Assembly: GCA_037903475.1 (NCBI GenBank)
Contig: JBAJFG010000611.1
Coordinates: forward strand, 806,001-870,000
DNA from: Ancylostoma caninum
Taxonomy: Eukaryota > Nematoda > Chromadorea > Rhabditida > Ancylostomatidae
DNA length: 64,000 nt
Direction: 5' to 3'
Shown here: in pieces, positions 46,501 to 56,312 of the stretch
Position numbering within the stretch: the first letter of the stretch is position 1
How the letters are laid out: the number at the start of each line of letters is the position of its first letter
Translations under genes and position numbers: made by a program
The notes under the pieces: model-generated
What the model was told of the DNA's origin: nothing
Seen by the model: only the letters and a program-made list of their open reading frames with translations
Databases searched by the model: none

Positions 46501-47891
46501 CCTGGTAAATAAGGAACACTTGGAGAAAGGTGACAGTTTTGCGGTTGATGGTTCCGGGAGGATCCAAAAGGACCGGGATCTCAAGATTTTTTTTTTGATA
46601 GGAACAGAAACTAAACTTTGATCTTAGTCAAAAGGCCGAGAAGCGAGAAGAAGATTTAAGACAAAAGTGTTACAACCGACCTATCTTACCATCATTGACA
46701 GCGTTTCGAGTATCATACACGAAGCATGGGGATACAACAAGCCGTTTTCCTGGATTTCTCACACATAAGTATAGCGTTCTTAGTTCGATTCTGGATTGAA
46801 AAAGGGAAAATAAAGTGAGAATGAGAAATAAATCAAACCACATAAGTCTTCGATGAATCGGTTTAAATGAATTAAATAAATCTGGATTGAAAATCAAGTT
46901 GATTACCGTACTGGAAAACTTGTGAGATCCAGGTCCCCGAACCGCTTCATCTATGTATGTGGCTGCAATGCGACGTGCTTTTCCCATAGAGGCCGGCACA
47001 AAAGCAGGGCGCGACATGGTTGTTCAGCTGCACATGTTGTTGTGAGACGTGGATGTCCAGTACAGATAATCACCAATGTTTTCCAGGTCTAACTCATGAC
47101 CGTCGAGAAATTTCGCAGCAAATCGCCAGTCTGGATGAGAGTGCCGACGTCGCTAAGTTGAAGGATCAACTGAACAGATTGGGAGGCGTACATGGCGATA
47201 TGGAAAAGGCGCAAGAGAGAATTCGGGACAAAGTGGAGAAACAGATACCCAAGGATGTGAGTAACTGTCTGGAGTCCTGTATGGGGAACATCCCCCACGA
47301 TCTATTATCCCAATTTAGCTGAATGAGCTCTCCGCAAAAGCCGACAACATTAGACACCAGCTGAATGCCCGCATTGACAAAGAGGAGGAGGAAAGGTTAT
47401 TCAAATATTTTCCTCATTTAGTCTGTTCACAGTTTAGTTTTCTGGAATCCCGTGGTGAGTACTATCTAATCCACAACCATCGATCGCTTTAGATTCCTCG
47501 CAATCAAGGAACTTCAGGAAGCGTTCCAGCAGTTGCAGAGTCGAAGCTCCAGCTTCCCTGCCAATGACCAATTCGGCCCTGGAAGCTCGGTCAGTAGCCC
47601 ACTCAACCCCCTTCCGCTTTATTGGAACATAGACACAGCTGTCATTGAATCTCATACATAGTGCAGTAGTCGATGTTTGACGTCAGCAGATCTCAATCCT
47701 GAAAAGTAGTTCGCTATCCTACCAATTGATGGGTTAAAGTTCTTTGGTTCATTTTATCATCCATTCAGGCTCAAATCCGGCGCGATCTGGATGAGTGTAA
47801 AGTGGCCATCAAGAAGCTGGCCGAATCGGTGACTACTGTGAAGAACGTGCTCGACAGGAAGATCACCGACGAGAGCAGGAAGGTCGGCTGA
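27354..47891 (+). CDS. 17-exon gene for a 601-residue coiled-coil protein
   Basis: Exons: 27354-27418, 27783-27840, 29011-29145, 29247-29320, 30013-30064, 30143-30256, 30392-30522, 31081-31171, 31229-31363, 33341-33457, 33513-33637, 36376-36520, 37089-37185, 47087-47256, 47319-47395, 47493-47589, 47769-47891. All junctions agree in phase and give 1806 bases including TGA. After a basic N terminus (MTTRRGRSQNRD) and a Pro/Gly-rich part, residues about 57-595 are nearly continuous heptad-like helix, rich in Lys, Glu, Gln, Leu and Arg, with breaks at about 160-166 (RPVIDPS), 405-412 (KIPSLDVD) and 541-560 (Ser/Gly/Pro). There is no signal peptide or membrane segment. A structural or scaffold role is inferred; no family is recognised. 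Exon 6 uses a TTTTGAG acceptor and exon 7 has two in-frame acceptors. Intron 13 is about 9.9 kb and transposon-filled. Confidence 0.85.
30858..31005 (+). repeat. Imperfect (CATT)n microsatellite
   Basis: Runs of CATT interrupted by cactcgctcacgccagt and similar. It lies in intron 7 of the coiled-coil gene, about 75 bases before the exon 8 acceptor. Confidence 0.85.
37470..37520 (+). repeat. (AAAT)n microsatellite, possible retroelement tail
   Basis: About twelve AAAT units directly follow cacacctatgtggtgtaat. A similar AATA tail follows the RT fragment at 18,242, so this may be the 3' end of a 5'-truncated non-LTR element inside intron 13. Confidence 0.7.
38821..39732. mobile_element. 912-bp DNA transposon remnant with 155-bp inverted repeats
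   Basis: It begins CAGGGTGCGCCACAAGTTCG after a TA and ends with the reverse complement GGTGCACCCTG. The right flank is CA, probably a mutated TA duplication. The two terminal repeats (about 38,821-38,975 and 39,578-39,732) are roughly 88% alike by eye. The interior has minus-strand open pieces, one reading TLGVEDIEEFAGRTGRHRLT, which may be transposase remnants, but no catalytic motif is visible. The CAGGGTG terminus also occurs at 54,579 and 44,137. It lies in intron 13 of the coiled-coil gene. Confidence 0.75.
39988..40090 (+). repeat. Dispersed repeat, copy 3
   Basis: Starts ttaaaggcagcacccacgaa and continues aatttgatgtctgagg, the cleanest copy of the core seen also at 7,136, 13,139 and 40,691. 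Confidence 0.5.
40691..40735 (-). repeat. Dispersed repeat, copy 4 (short)
   Basis: On the minus strand it reads ggctgcacccaaggaaattt followed by cgacctcgag, a diverged form of the same core as the other three copies. Confidence 0.35.
40920..41640 (-). pseudogene. Decayed mariner transposase
   Basis: Read on the minus strand from 41,640 down, the pieces follow the order of a mariner transposase. LLLRNKNDPFINRIVIC matches the block that carries the first catalytic Asp, which is lost here. A tandemly duplicated, diverged copy of this block follows (LLNKNDSTLDRVVTW). Then comes RRTTILHDDAWSHAAQPVL with the second Asp, and LLHPPYTPDLS with the third (D34D-type spacing). Frameshifts and stops separate the parts. 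A small MITE at 41,645-41,790 interrupts the upstream end. It sits in intron 13, antisense to the coiled-coil gene. Confidence 0.75.
41645..41790. mobile_element. Small MITE-like palindrome of about 145 bp
   Basis: The left end ACGAGTGCTCCGACT is matched by AGTCGGAGCACTTGT at the right end. Pairing extends through GCxTCCxGCxAGxCTCGC on both sides, giving arms of about 35 bases. The middle has no coding signal. It appears inserted between pieces of the mariner remnant. Confidence 0.55.
41851..42725. mobile_element. 875-bp element with mariner terminal repeats
   Basis: The left end TTAGGGTGTCGGGAAATGAT and the right end, in reverse complement TTAGGTTGTCGGGAAATGAT, are near-identical mariner-type repeats. 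TA flanks both sides. The length is somewhat less than a full mariner. I cannot find transposase motifs in any frame of the interior, which is GC-richer than its surroundings and has several short open frames (for example plus 42,046-42,279 and minus 42,651-42,373). It is either very decayed or carries unrelated DNA. Confidence 0.75.
43184..43480 (-). pseudogene. Mariner transposase N-terminal fragment
   Basis: The minus-strand frame contains NLRRFELCTATVSEHLKKFK followed by KLYKWIPHQMSQK, which matches the second helix-turn-helix and the following W-x-PHEL block of mariner transposases. The next block is shifted in frame. No terminal repeats were found nearby. It may be a separate insertion from the remnant at 40,920-41,640. 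Confidence 0.6.
44137..44460. mobile_element. Possible end of a CAGGGTG-type transposon
   Basis: TA followed by CAGGGTGGTCCCATCAAATT resembles the termini at 38,821 and 54,579. I do not see the matching right end or transposase, so only one end is called. Confidence 0.3.
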
Positions 47892-48077
47892 TTTCCTGAA
47901 TTTCCTGGATTCCCCTACAGTTCGCGTGCATTACTGTACTGTGACATCTATGAAGAATAGACGTCCTACAGTAGGTGAAAATGGTTGGTTGGTTACCAGT
48001 TAATCGTACGCGATGAAATAATCATTGGCATTTTCCGTCCTGCAAGTTGACGAAACAAATGCTGTGATATAATCCAC

Positions 48078-48083
48078 AATAAA
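48078..48083 (+). terminator. Polyadenylation signal AATAAA
   Basis: AATAAA lies 187 bases after the TGA of the coiled-coil gene. Position and sequence fit a nematode 3' UTR. Confidence 0.5.
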
Positions 48084-51000
48084 TTGGGTGCTAGCGATAA
48101 ATGGGTGGTTGCTAGTCCTAGCACATCCAAGCCTGAAGGAATCCTGAAACAAACAATCCATAACGACCTTGGATCCGGATACCGTAGTGTTTACCCACCT
48201 TTCCTCTGTTTACAATTATTACTTTTCGCACCTACGCTTTGAATTCAGGAGAGAATCACTCGTTTAGAATGCTGGCCAAGGATCACGTCCTCAGCCATAT
48301 TTAGATCCGAGAGTGTATGGCGTGCAGCACGTCAGGATTCACCTCAAAACATGCGCTAGACAACATGTGTACCCAGACCAACTAGATCTAGTAATGAAAC
48401 TCGGCCGGATGTCGTAAAAGTAGCCCGAATTTCCGCTGATAGATTGAAGCGAAGGCCAATTCACTGGAGAACGAGAAAAATGCATTCCTTCGGTGGAAAC
48501 CATTATGTCGAGGATAATCCAAAGATCTTGCAAAAAAATGCATGCAAATCCACTGCACGCACAAAAAATCTTAGCGAAGCCTTTTCTCTCCAATGACTTG
48601 CTAGTTCCACTGTGGGCTCAATTGTCATTCAGAACGAGATGTGGATGAGAAATTTTCTGGAGAAAAGTTTGCATGGTTGTTTGCTTTTTCTAATTATTCC
48701 AGTAAAGTGATAGTGCATCTGGAATGAAATCGCTATCACACACAAGTAGTCAGTGTAGGTAACCATTTTTCAAGAAAAAAAGCTTAGACGCTCCGAAAAT
48801 CATGGAGAGTTAATTTGTTTCACAAGTAGGTACAAATTACCTGTCTGTTCAGCATGACGAAGTTTTTTATGCACAATTAGTGTCAGACTCGGTATTCAAA
48901 TCTCGCTCCCTGGTATCCGAGTCTTCGAATGATCGAATTTCATGACTTTCCAAACAATTTCAATGTTCGAGTGATAAAGATTACGACTTGAATATTCTCC
49001 AAAAGATTAGTAGAACATGCATGTCTGTTTTGAAATGAATTCTAACTAAAAGGATGCCTTTTTCTGTCAGGAAATTGTGCAGTCATTTTCCTTCCGATAA
49101 ATTTATAGCTCCTTCTTATAATATCACGTGATATTATAGGAAAACCAATATCGTGTATGAGCTGCAATTCAGCAGATCTATCGGAAGCGTTATATCCAGC
49201 TCAATTTGTAATTTTTTTCAGCAAGCTTCCTGATAAATCCACGTGCTGAAAAAAAATGAAAAGCATGGATGCGGTGTTCTTCTCATGGATACGCAAGTCC
49301 CACTAAGCGGACATTTTTGAGAAAAAAAACCACCCGCGAAAAACCCACCCATGTAAAACTGCTCAAAATCGTCTTGATGGACCTCTGTCACGGCTAATTT
49401 CAGTGCGTGGACATTTTTCCTGGATATCAGCCAGCTTTTTTATATTCCAAACATTTTGACTTGTAGCAATAAGGTGTGTTGCTCTCTGAACCCTAAGTCA
49501 TCTTATCGCCATTTACTTGCAAAGATTTGGAATCATTCTAGACAATATGTACATTGAGCAGAGTACACTGTAGACCCAATCCTTTCAGAATTACATAAAA
49601 TCACGCATGTTCTTGACGATTTTCTGCAAATGCGGGCAAAAACCCGGCTTTTCGGGACAAATGAGCAGTCGCAATGTTGCAAACATCGCATTAACTTCTT
49701 TCTAGGCACATTTTTGACCACAGCCATCCTGTTACAGTAAATATTTACGTATCGGCTAGATGACTAGACGGTTTTATGGAAGTGCTAAAGCCGAAACAAG
49801 GCGTGTATTACCATATTTATATGTTTACGCGAGATGTGCTAAGTGCACTACATATATAGTAACTATTCTCCGAACGCAATACTTCATGAGACATATTCGA
49901 ATTCGAAAATTCGCTTTCGAATGAACAGAAGCTTCGAATTTCTCATGAAGAGGGATGAATTCAACCCTTAAGAATTGATAAAAGAGCCTTAGAGCTTTAC
50001 GTTCTGTAAACATTCAAATTTTTTGGTCGGGTTCTGAACTATTACTTGAATTAAATAGGTTATTTGTTTCTTATCCGAACTTCAGTAGAATAAGATGCCA
50101 GCAGCTAGCTACGTACAACTGAGTAATTATGGACTTTCGTGCTTTCGTAAGGGTTGAATTCCCTAGGCTGAGATTCATGGACGTTCCCCTGGAAGATTTG
50201 GTCCTCTTGCGAGTTCAGAATGGACCTTTTTCGGAGACGATTGCTTTCAAACCCATTTTTTTACTTGCTGTGGCGAAGTCCTCGGGTAAAATGCTCCACT
50301 TTTCTACTGGTAATCTCCATCACAATGGTTTTGCAGGTAGATTTGCGCCTTCACGGAAAAGTCAATGAATCTCATAACTGAAATTTGCTTTTGACGAGAT
50401 TTCTGCTCTGTTGCTAGTGAATATCTCAAAATTCATTCTAACAACTCTCGCTTTAGGGTATTGGATTCAGATCCTGGGTCTAGGCTGGGTTAAACCCTGC
50501 TTTGACTAAAGAATACTACACATGTATTGTTTGGATGGATTTCTACCCTGTAGGTAAAGCGGGCAAATTCTTATGCAGCCGAAGCGCAGCGTTCCGTCGG
50601 AGGTCCAGCCGTGGACGCCCCATAAGAAGCGAAAATTACTCCATCCAACCTATTGAACTGGCTAAGAACAATGCGTTGGTAATGAAAGGAACTCAGAATT
50701 TCTGCTTTGGGCGTCGGGCGATGCAATGAAGCGAATGCATGCCCCAGCATCGTCACATATTCCATACGAAGTACTCGATTATTTGCAGAGAGAAGCTGAT
50801 ATCAGTCGTCTGTCACGGTCAATGAACTCGTGAGGTCGTGTTTGATTTTCCATGCGCATGGCTCTTCCGGACGTGTGGTAGTGCAGCACTTACATTTAAT
50901 TCGTTTACCAAGTCCTCTTGACAGAAACGTGGACGCCCAATTGTTCCACCGCTTACACGTTTTTTTGTCCAGTGCACTCCCTTCTAATTACGTCACGATT

Positions 51001-51597
51001 TCCGTACCTATCCTCAGGCTATTACTCGATCTCAAAGTTGAAAAAAATTTTGTCTCCCGTAAATTGTGTGTTATGACGTCATTGTGCATTTCGTGTGTAT
51101 TCACGTACTCCCTAGCTGCATTACATAGTAGAATCTCATCGGTACAGCATCCAGAATAGGTTTTGTCTGTGGGCCTTCCACTCTAGTATGCATTGCGTAT
51201 TGTTTAGATGCACATCGGAAATCCCGAACCTGATTGCATAGTATATTGTTTGTCTGGATTCCTATCTGCTTGCATTCCATACGGATTAAAAATAAACATC
51301 GCCACCCGTATAATACACCAATAGAAAACAAGCGTCCATTGCAAATTTCGTTGTTGATGAAGAAATCTGGATTCCAAGGCAACCAACTCAAAAAGGATAT
51401 TCAATCCAGAAATTGCTGGAATCGTATTAATCGTTGCAGCACTTTCTTCTATATACAAAACACAAGTGTGTTGCAGCAAACGGACAGGCTTTGCTGTTGC
51501 TCTAGGAAGGAGTGAACATCGTATAGACTGATATTCAAATGTTCGATCTCGGACAAGTCGAATGTTCAATTATTCGAATAGCGAGAGCAATTACTCC
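48084..51597. other. 3.5 kb without a supported gene
   Basis: No splice-consistent coding sequence was found. A 79-codon plus-strand ATG frame at 50,129-50,368 (MDFRAFVRVEFPRLRFMDV) is the most protein-like but has no other support. The CACGTG palindrome at 49,117 lies here. Confidence 0.3.
49117..49138. repeat. Perfect 22-bp palindrome centred on CACGTG
   Basis: The sequence TATAATAT, CACGTG, ATATTATA is perfectly self-complementary with no loop. CACGTG is the canonical E-box core bound by bHLH proteins. No nearby gene start is supported, so a regulatory role is only a possibility. Confidence 0.7.
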
Positions 51598-52090
51598 AGT
51601 AGCCAAGCGTTGTCCATGAAATTCACGAAAGGTATCCTGGCATACAAGCTTCACCAGACGTCGATACACCAAATCTTCCAGAACTTTCATCTAGTTACCC
51701 GAGTAAAGCACCGTTGTCAATGAATCTCAGACCGTAGCCAAGCGTTGTCCATAAATTAAGCGATAGTATCCTAGCACAGTAGCTTCATTAGACTTCGAAA
51801 CCCCAAATATTCCTGGACTTTCTTCCCGTTGAAGCATCAATATATATTAAGTTTACGCAGGTTTTCAAGTGTATCAGCTCTATTATATATAATCCAAGCG
51901 TTGCGAATTTTCCTGGACATTCACGTTGTTACTCAGTAGTCCAACCTCATCCATAAAATTTAGCCAGTTTATCCAGGCACAACCCAGAATTCGAACATTT
52001 TAAATTCTCCTGTGAATTTTATCAAACTACTGAGAAAATCCAACGTTATCCATTGAACTTAGGCGATGTATCCAGATTTACAATCTCTTA
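51598..52090. repeat. Diverged tandem repeat, roughly 136-bp unit
   Basis: The block gtagccaagcgttgtccat followed by aattaagcga/aattcacgaa and tatccT-GCA recurs at 51,598 and 51,734. Weaker versions (catccataaaatttagcc, ttatccattgaacttagg) occur at about 51,945 and 52,045. Confidence 0.5.
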
Positions 52091-52418
52091 AAATTTCCAA
52101 ACCTTTCCGGATCCTCCCAGAGCTGAAGCACCAAACACCTTTTCATTCATTAGCAGCTCCATGGATTAGTTTTTGGAACACGATTGAGTAGGTGTTTGCG
52201 GCGTGGTGAGAGACGTAAAACCAAGGATTATGCAGGAGCGAATGTATAAAAGAATGAGAATGAGCGCATGATCCTGCTTCGGGCACATACTCAGCAAGGA
52301 AAAGGTCAAGGACATTGACAATATGTGTGGTCCAGTAATAGTGTACTGAAAAATTTGCGGTTCACTCCTGAATTCTTTCGGGAATTACGTGACTTATATA
52401 ACAAATCTAGTCTTAGTT

Positions 52419-52723
52419 TTATTTGCTAGATCCGTGGAAGCGCTGCAGCTACTTTTTTACAAGTTGGTCTTCAGGCTGGTGCTTCACTGTAGAATATATA
52501 GTAAACATACCTCCTCAAATTCAAATCCAAGCGCCTCAGCGACGCCCTCGTGGCGCTCCGGCTGTGAGTTTATGGAACCGCTGGCGGCCTCGATCAACTG
52601 CGCCCTCCCCAACTCCACTGGCCTCCAGCTCTCCATTTTTATTCCGTCTTTTTTCCAGAGTTCACCTATGTCCATGGACATCAGCTCTGAATCCAGGGCC
52701 CAATTAACTTTTTTCGTGGACAT
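52419..52723 (-). CDS. Candidate two-exon gene, 78-residue acidic protein
   Basis: ATG at 52723-52721 opens MSTKKVNWALDSELMSMDIG. The frame stays open for 71 codons, including ELWKKDGIKMESWRPVELG and PERHEGVAEALGFEFEE, and ends exactly at a strong donor GTATGT at 52,510. A short exon after GTAGCTGCAG (52442-52419) adds RFHGSSK and TAA in the same phase, overlapping an AATAAA signal. The first exon is one of the better single-exon candidates: ATG, long frame, consensus donor. The second exon is short and less certain. No family is recognised. Confidence 0.42.
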
Positions 52724-53143
52724 ATGACGTCATTCCGGGCACAATGCTTCTTAGGCCTTATTTGTTAACGCAATTTGTTATGCAAATTGGTGAACTTGCG
52801 AGCTTGTGAAAAAGCGTTGAGTGTCACGTATCGAGTTTTCTCCTGAGGTTTTAAAAACTACCTCATTGCGAGGTGGAAATTATCAAAAGACTGACATAAC
52901 CTGCAGTTGCACAGCCGATTCCACTTGATTTGCTAAAGAACTGAAGCTGAAATGGTCTGCAACACTTGTCAGATTTTCTGGATGCATTTAAAATTCATCC
53001 AGCAATTATTGTTCGTGCAGTTGCAAAATCAAGGAAGTAAGTCATAGTTTCCCGAGAAAATGTGCCCAATATCCAAAAAATTACAACAAAATTTCAGTCT
53101 GCGAAGAAAAGGTGACCTAAGAAATGGCCATTCTTTATGACTA

Positions 53144-53652
53144 TTAGGTTGGGCAATAAGTTCGTGCGGTTTTTTTCAGCTTGATTTTTATCATAGGTTA
53201 TCTTGTAGCTCTTGATTTGCTCTTTACGAATATTATAACCAATTTCCTCAATTACCGCTACTTCTCATTTTCTGTCGCAATGAAATGTGACCCTCTCATT
53301 TGATAAGAGCGTACATTCCGACACCTGCAACTGTTTCTCTACAATAGTGGAACAGATGTAGCTCAAGCTGCTGGAGATGTTAACAGTGTCCAAGTGGAAA
53401 TCATCACTGTTCAAGGGACAGCGCAGCAGCGGATGTGTGCTTCGGAGAGGTCGATTTTGAGCTGGATGATGCAGCTTGTTCTGTACGCACAGTTCGTAGA
53501 GTTGTGAGACGATTTTTCGCAAGGACTTGCTCCAGATGTAAAGGAGAGATACTGTGGATATTACCTTTTTAAAAAACCTGAGTTCAACAGTCCACTTCAT
53601 GAAAATACACTGAATGCTCGAAAAAACCGCACGAACTTATTGCCCAGCCTAA
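53144..53652 (+). mobile_element. Non-autonomous mariner element, 509 bp
   Basis: The left end TTAGGTTGGGCAATAAGTTC and the right end, in reverse complement TTAGGCTGGGCAATAAGTTC, are mariner terminal repeats of about 30 bases. TA flanks both sides. Inside, plus-strand pieces such as CFGEVDFELDDAACS recall the G-D-F-D-L-E-D region of a mariner transposase N terminus. The catalytic domain is absent, so this is an internally deleted derivative that would need a transposase from elsewhere. Confidence 0.88.
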
Positions 53653-54229
53653 TAATTTTATCCAGGAATTACCCCGGAAGTATTTTGGACTCGGCCAAAA
53701 GCACAAAGTCAGGCGCCGCCACCACCATCAAATTTGTTTTTCCTATTGTTAGAATGCGACCAGCTGTGTTTACCTCTTCTGGTGCACTTGCACAACAAGG
53801 TTTTCGTTACGGCTATTACTGCTTTGTACTACTTTGTGAAACACATTTTGGGGCATCCCGTCCAAACGCTTGAGTTGTAAAATTAGAGGGCACACAATAA
53901 TCCTTGCTGTCCTGGAAACGAGGATGAAAAAGCTAAAACTATTACTACAAATCGTAAACCTGCCCCACTTTCGTTACTACACAAGTAAGTTTTACTAGTT
54001 ACGACTGAACTGCTACTATCATGCAGGAGATTTGTATTCCTTTCTTCTTCTCTGGGGTAATCGCTGTCTCACCCAGGGCCTGGATGCATCACTGAGACTA
54101 TCCATATTAACGCGCTCCCTTTATCTGCCATCCATCCACATGTTTACCCAGATGTGATGTTGTCTAGACTCAGTTTCTACCTATGAGTATGAGATTACCG
54201 ATCCGACAAATGATTCAGCCGGGGCTAGG

Positions 54230-54530
54230 AGTCGCATATATCATTGAGATTACTCAGGGTAAACCACTCAAAACACCGCAAATTTACCCGTCGTCAACAC
54301 GTTTGGAATGGGTAATCTCAAGCAGGATAGAAACATCTTCTTGGTAAGAAAATCATGCGGGAAACTTTTCAGGATGGAAATCGGAGAAGTATGAGCTTCG
54401 GTTGGTAAATAAGAACCATGGGCTGCATGCATTATTGAGATTACTCAGAGTAAATGTGTTACCACCAAACAAATTCACCCGTAGCTAACACGGACGTCCA
54501 CACTTTCATTCTGGATAATCTAAGAACCAA
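54230..54530. repeat. Two-copy direct repeat of about 190 bp
   Basis: The order TTGAGATTACTCAGGGTAAA - CC-CAAA - AAATTTACCCGT - CAACACG appears at about 54,243 and again at about 54,434 with substitutions. A related word (gggtaatctcaacgg) is present at 44,870. Confidence 0.45.
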
Positions 54531-54578
54531 CTATTGAACGTCACCTTAGATACTATTGTTAGGGCCGAATAAGATGTA

Positions 54579-55081
54579 CAGGGTGCGGCTTATGTTCCCG
54601 GACAGGGGTTCCTGACCCCTTTGCTGGTCATGTTAACAATTTCAGAGCTTCAAATGTTTATGCTCATATTCTACAGGCAAATTTACGTAGTGTACTTCAT
54701 TTTCCCAAATACATTTTGCGTATCAGTCAAAATATGAGCTCCAAAGAGAAACGTGGTGCCGTCACTGCCTTGCATCGTGAGGGTGTTCCGAACTCGGAGA
54801 TCGCAAGGCGGCTTCGGATGCCTCGCTCCACAGCCTACGAAGCCGTAAAAAGCTTCAGGCAGCTCGGAGATTGTAAGGATCGTCCCAAAACAGGCCGTCC
54901 GGTATCTGAAGCAAGAATTCGGGCACGACAGGCAATAAGGAAGCGAATCTCCAGAAACCCCCAACGATCCGTGAGGAAGATGGCGTCGGATCTGGGTGTG
55001 AGTGAGAAGACGGTCCGAAGAGTTGTGAAAGAAGATCTCATCCTTCATCCATTCAATCATTCCATACAATCTGATCCATAA
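54579..55081 (+). pseudogene. Truncated Tc1/mariner-like transposase with left end
   Basis: The element starts CAGGGTGCGGCTTATGTTCC after a TA. ATG at 54,734 opens MSSKEKRGAVTALHREGVPN, a paired-type helix-turn-helix (EIARRLRMPRSTAYEAVKSF), then a GRPxS/AT-hook-like linker (DRPKTGRPVSE) and a second helix-turn-helix (RSVRKMASDLGVSEKTVRRV). After about residue 103 the similarity stops and TAA follows at 55,079. The DDE catalytic domain and the right terminal repeat are missing, so it cannot transpose. The domain order is standard for IS630/Tc1/mariner transposases. Only the DNA-binding half remains. Confidence 0.85.
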
Positions 55082-55642
55082 ATTTGATTTCGAATAAGTC
55101 AGATATTCGAATGGTGGAAGAAGAGAAAGTGACTCATCATTGCAGGGCGGATAATGAGGGATACTGAGGGATATGAGACCTCTTTTTGAAGATATCAATA
55201 ATATTAAAACGCTTTCTGAACCATGAGCGACTATCGTTTAATCTCGGCATATTTTGAAGTGTTGAAGTTCAGTCCCGATCATTGTTCTACAAAAGGACTT
55301 AAGTGCTTTCTGGACAATTCGTTGAATTAACGAAATTATTCATTTTTTATTCTGTTCCAAGGCACTGAAATCCCCCCCCCCCATCGCTTGCTGTATCCTA
55401 AGTATAAACTCATTTATATCCAGAGTGCAATCGCCTCCTCTCCAACTCTCGTAGTGACATCCTTAACCACTCTATTAGAAAGTGTAATAAGCTGACTTTG
55501 GATTATGTGGGAGAATTTGGTTTAAGGAAAAGTGACGTTTGTAAAGCAGTGGGGAGTGCGAGCTGTCCGTGATGTCCTCGAAGAGCGTGGCGGATTTCTA
55601 AGAACTACGCTGACATCGCGTACTTTTTTTGGAGATACTCAC

Positions 55643-55763
55643 CACGTCTGCACTTCATCGCCGAGTCGAGCAGCGCATGCAAAACACGAATCCGGATAAG
55701 CCACAGCTCATGTATCACCTTACGGCCATAGATTAGCTGGTGGTACTGATGCAAGCGGCCACC
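55643..55763 (-). CDS. Candidate internal exon, unrecognised gene
   Basis: The acceptor ACACGCCAG and donor GTGAGT bound a 121-base exon reading GGRLHQYHQLIYGRKVIHEL and WLIRIRVLHALLDSAMKCRR (phase 0 in, 1 out). The same frame is open for 159 codons (56,084-55,605), so the exon could be larger. Neighbouring exons were not assigned. No domain is recognised. Confidence 0.3.
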
Positions 55764-56144
55764 CTGGCGTGTTCGTGCACACCCAGCCAGCGCTCCATCA
55801 TTTACAGGAAATATCGCGAGTTGATCAACAGCCGAAAGAGCAGAAAGTGCAAGACTATTAATTTGGAGGAAGCTTGGGACAAGATACGGAGGATAGATAA
55901 TCGGAGAATAAGTACCTCCAGTGCAAGAATCACATCCGGCCGTAGGATCTTTCTTTTTGCTAGTTTTTTTTTCTGGATCACGTTGAAGAGTTGAGTAAAT
56001 TCTATGGATTCGAAAAAGTAGAATGGGTTCAAGGAGCAGGTCCTGCACGAGTTCGTAGATATGGCAAAAAAAAATCACTTTCAATATGCATGTCAGATTT
56101 ATGTGGTAGATAGTGTATCATCTACTTCAACAACTGTATACCTA

Positions 56145-56288
56145 CAGTCCTTGCCGAAGAGCTACATTGACTGCGATTGCGGTTTTATAGCAGAATCTTG
56201 GCGGGACCTACTGACACTCACTTAGATCGCGGAGGTCCTGCCGCGATTCTGCAGCTACGGAATCCATTTGTCTTTTCAAGAAGGGCTG
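56145..56288. mobile_element. Small Tc1-type MITE, copy A (144 bp)
   Basis: TA-CAGTCCTTGCCGAAGAGC at the left and GAAGGGCTG-TA at the right form diverged terminal inverted repeats. The middle has pairing GC-rich arms (gcgggacct / ggaggtcctgccgc). It is the more decayed of two neighbouring copies. Confidence 0.7.
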
Positions 56289-56312
56289 TACCTACACAAA
56301 TCATACATAGTA

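Noticed and set aside
54683..55198. 171-codon minus-strand ORF
   Set aside because: It is the shadow of the transposase fragment on the plus strand.
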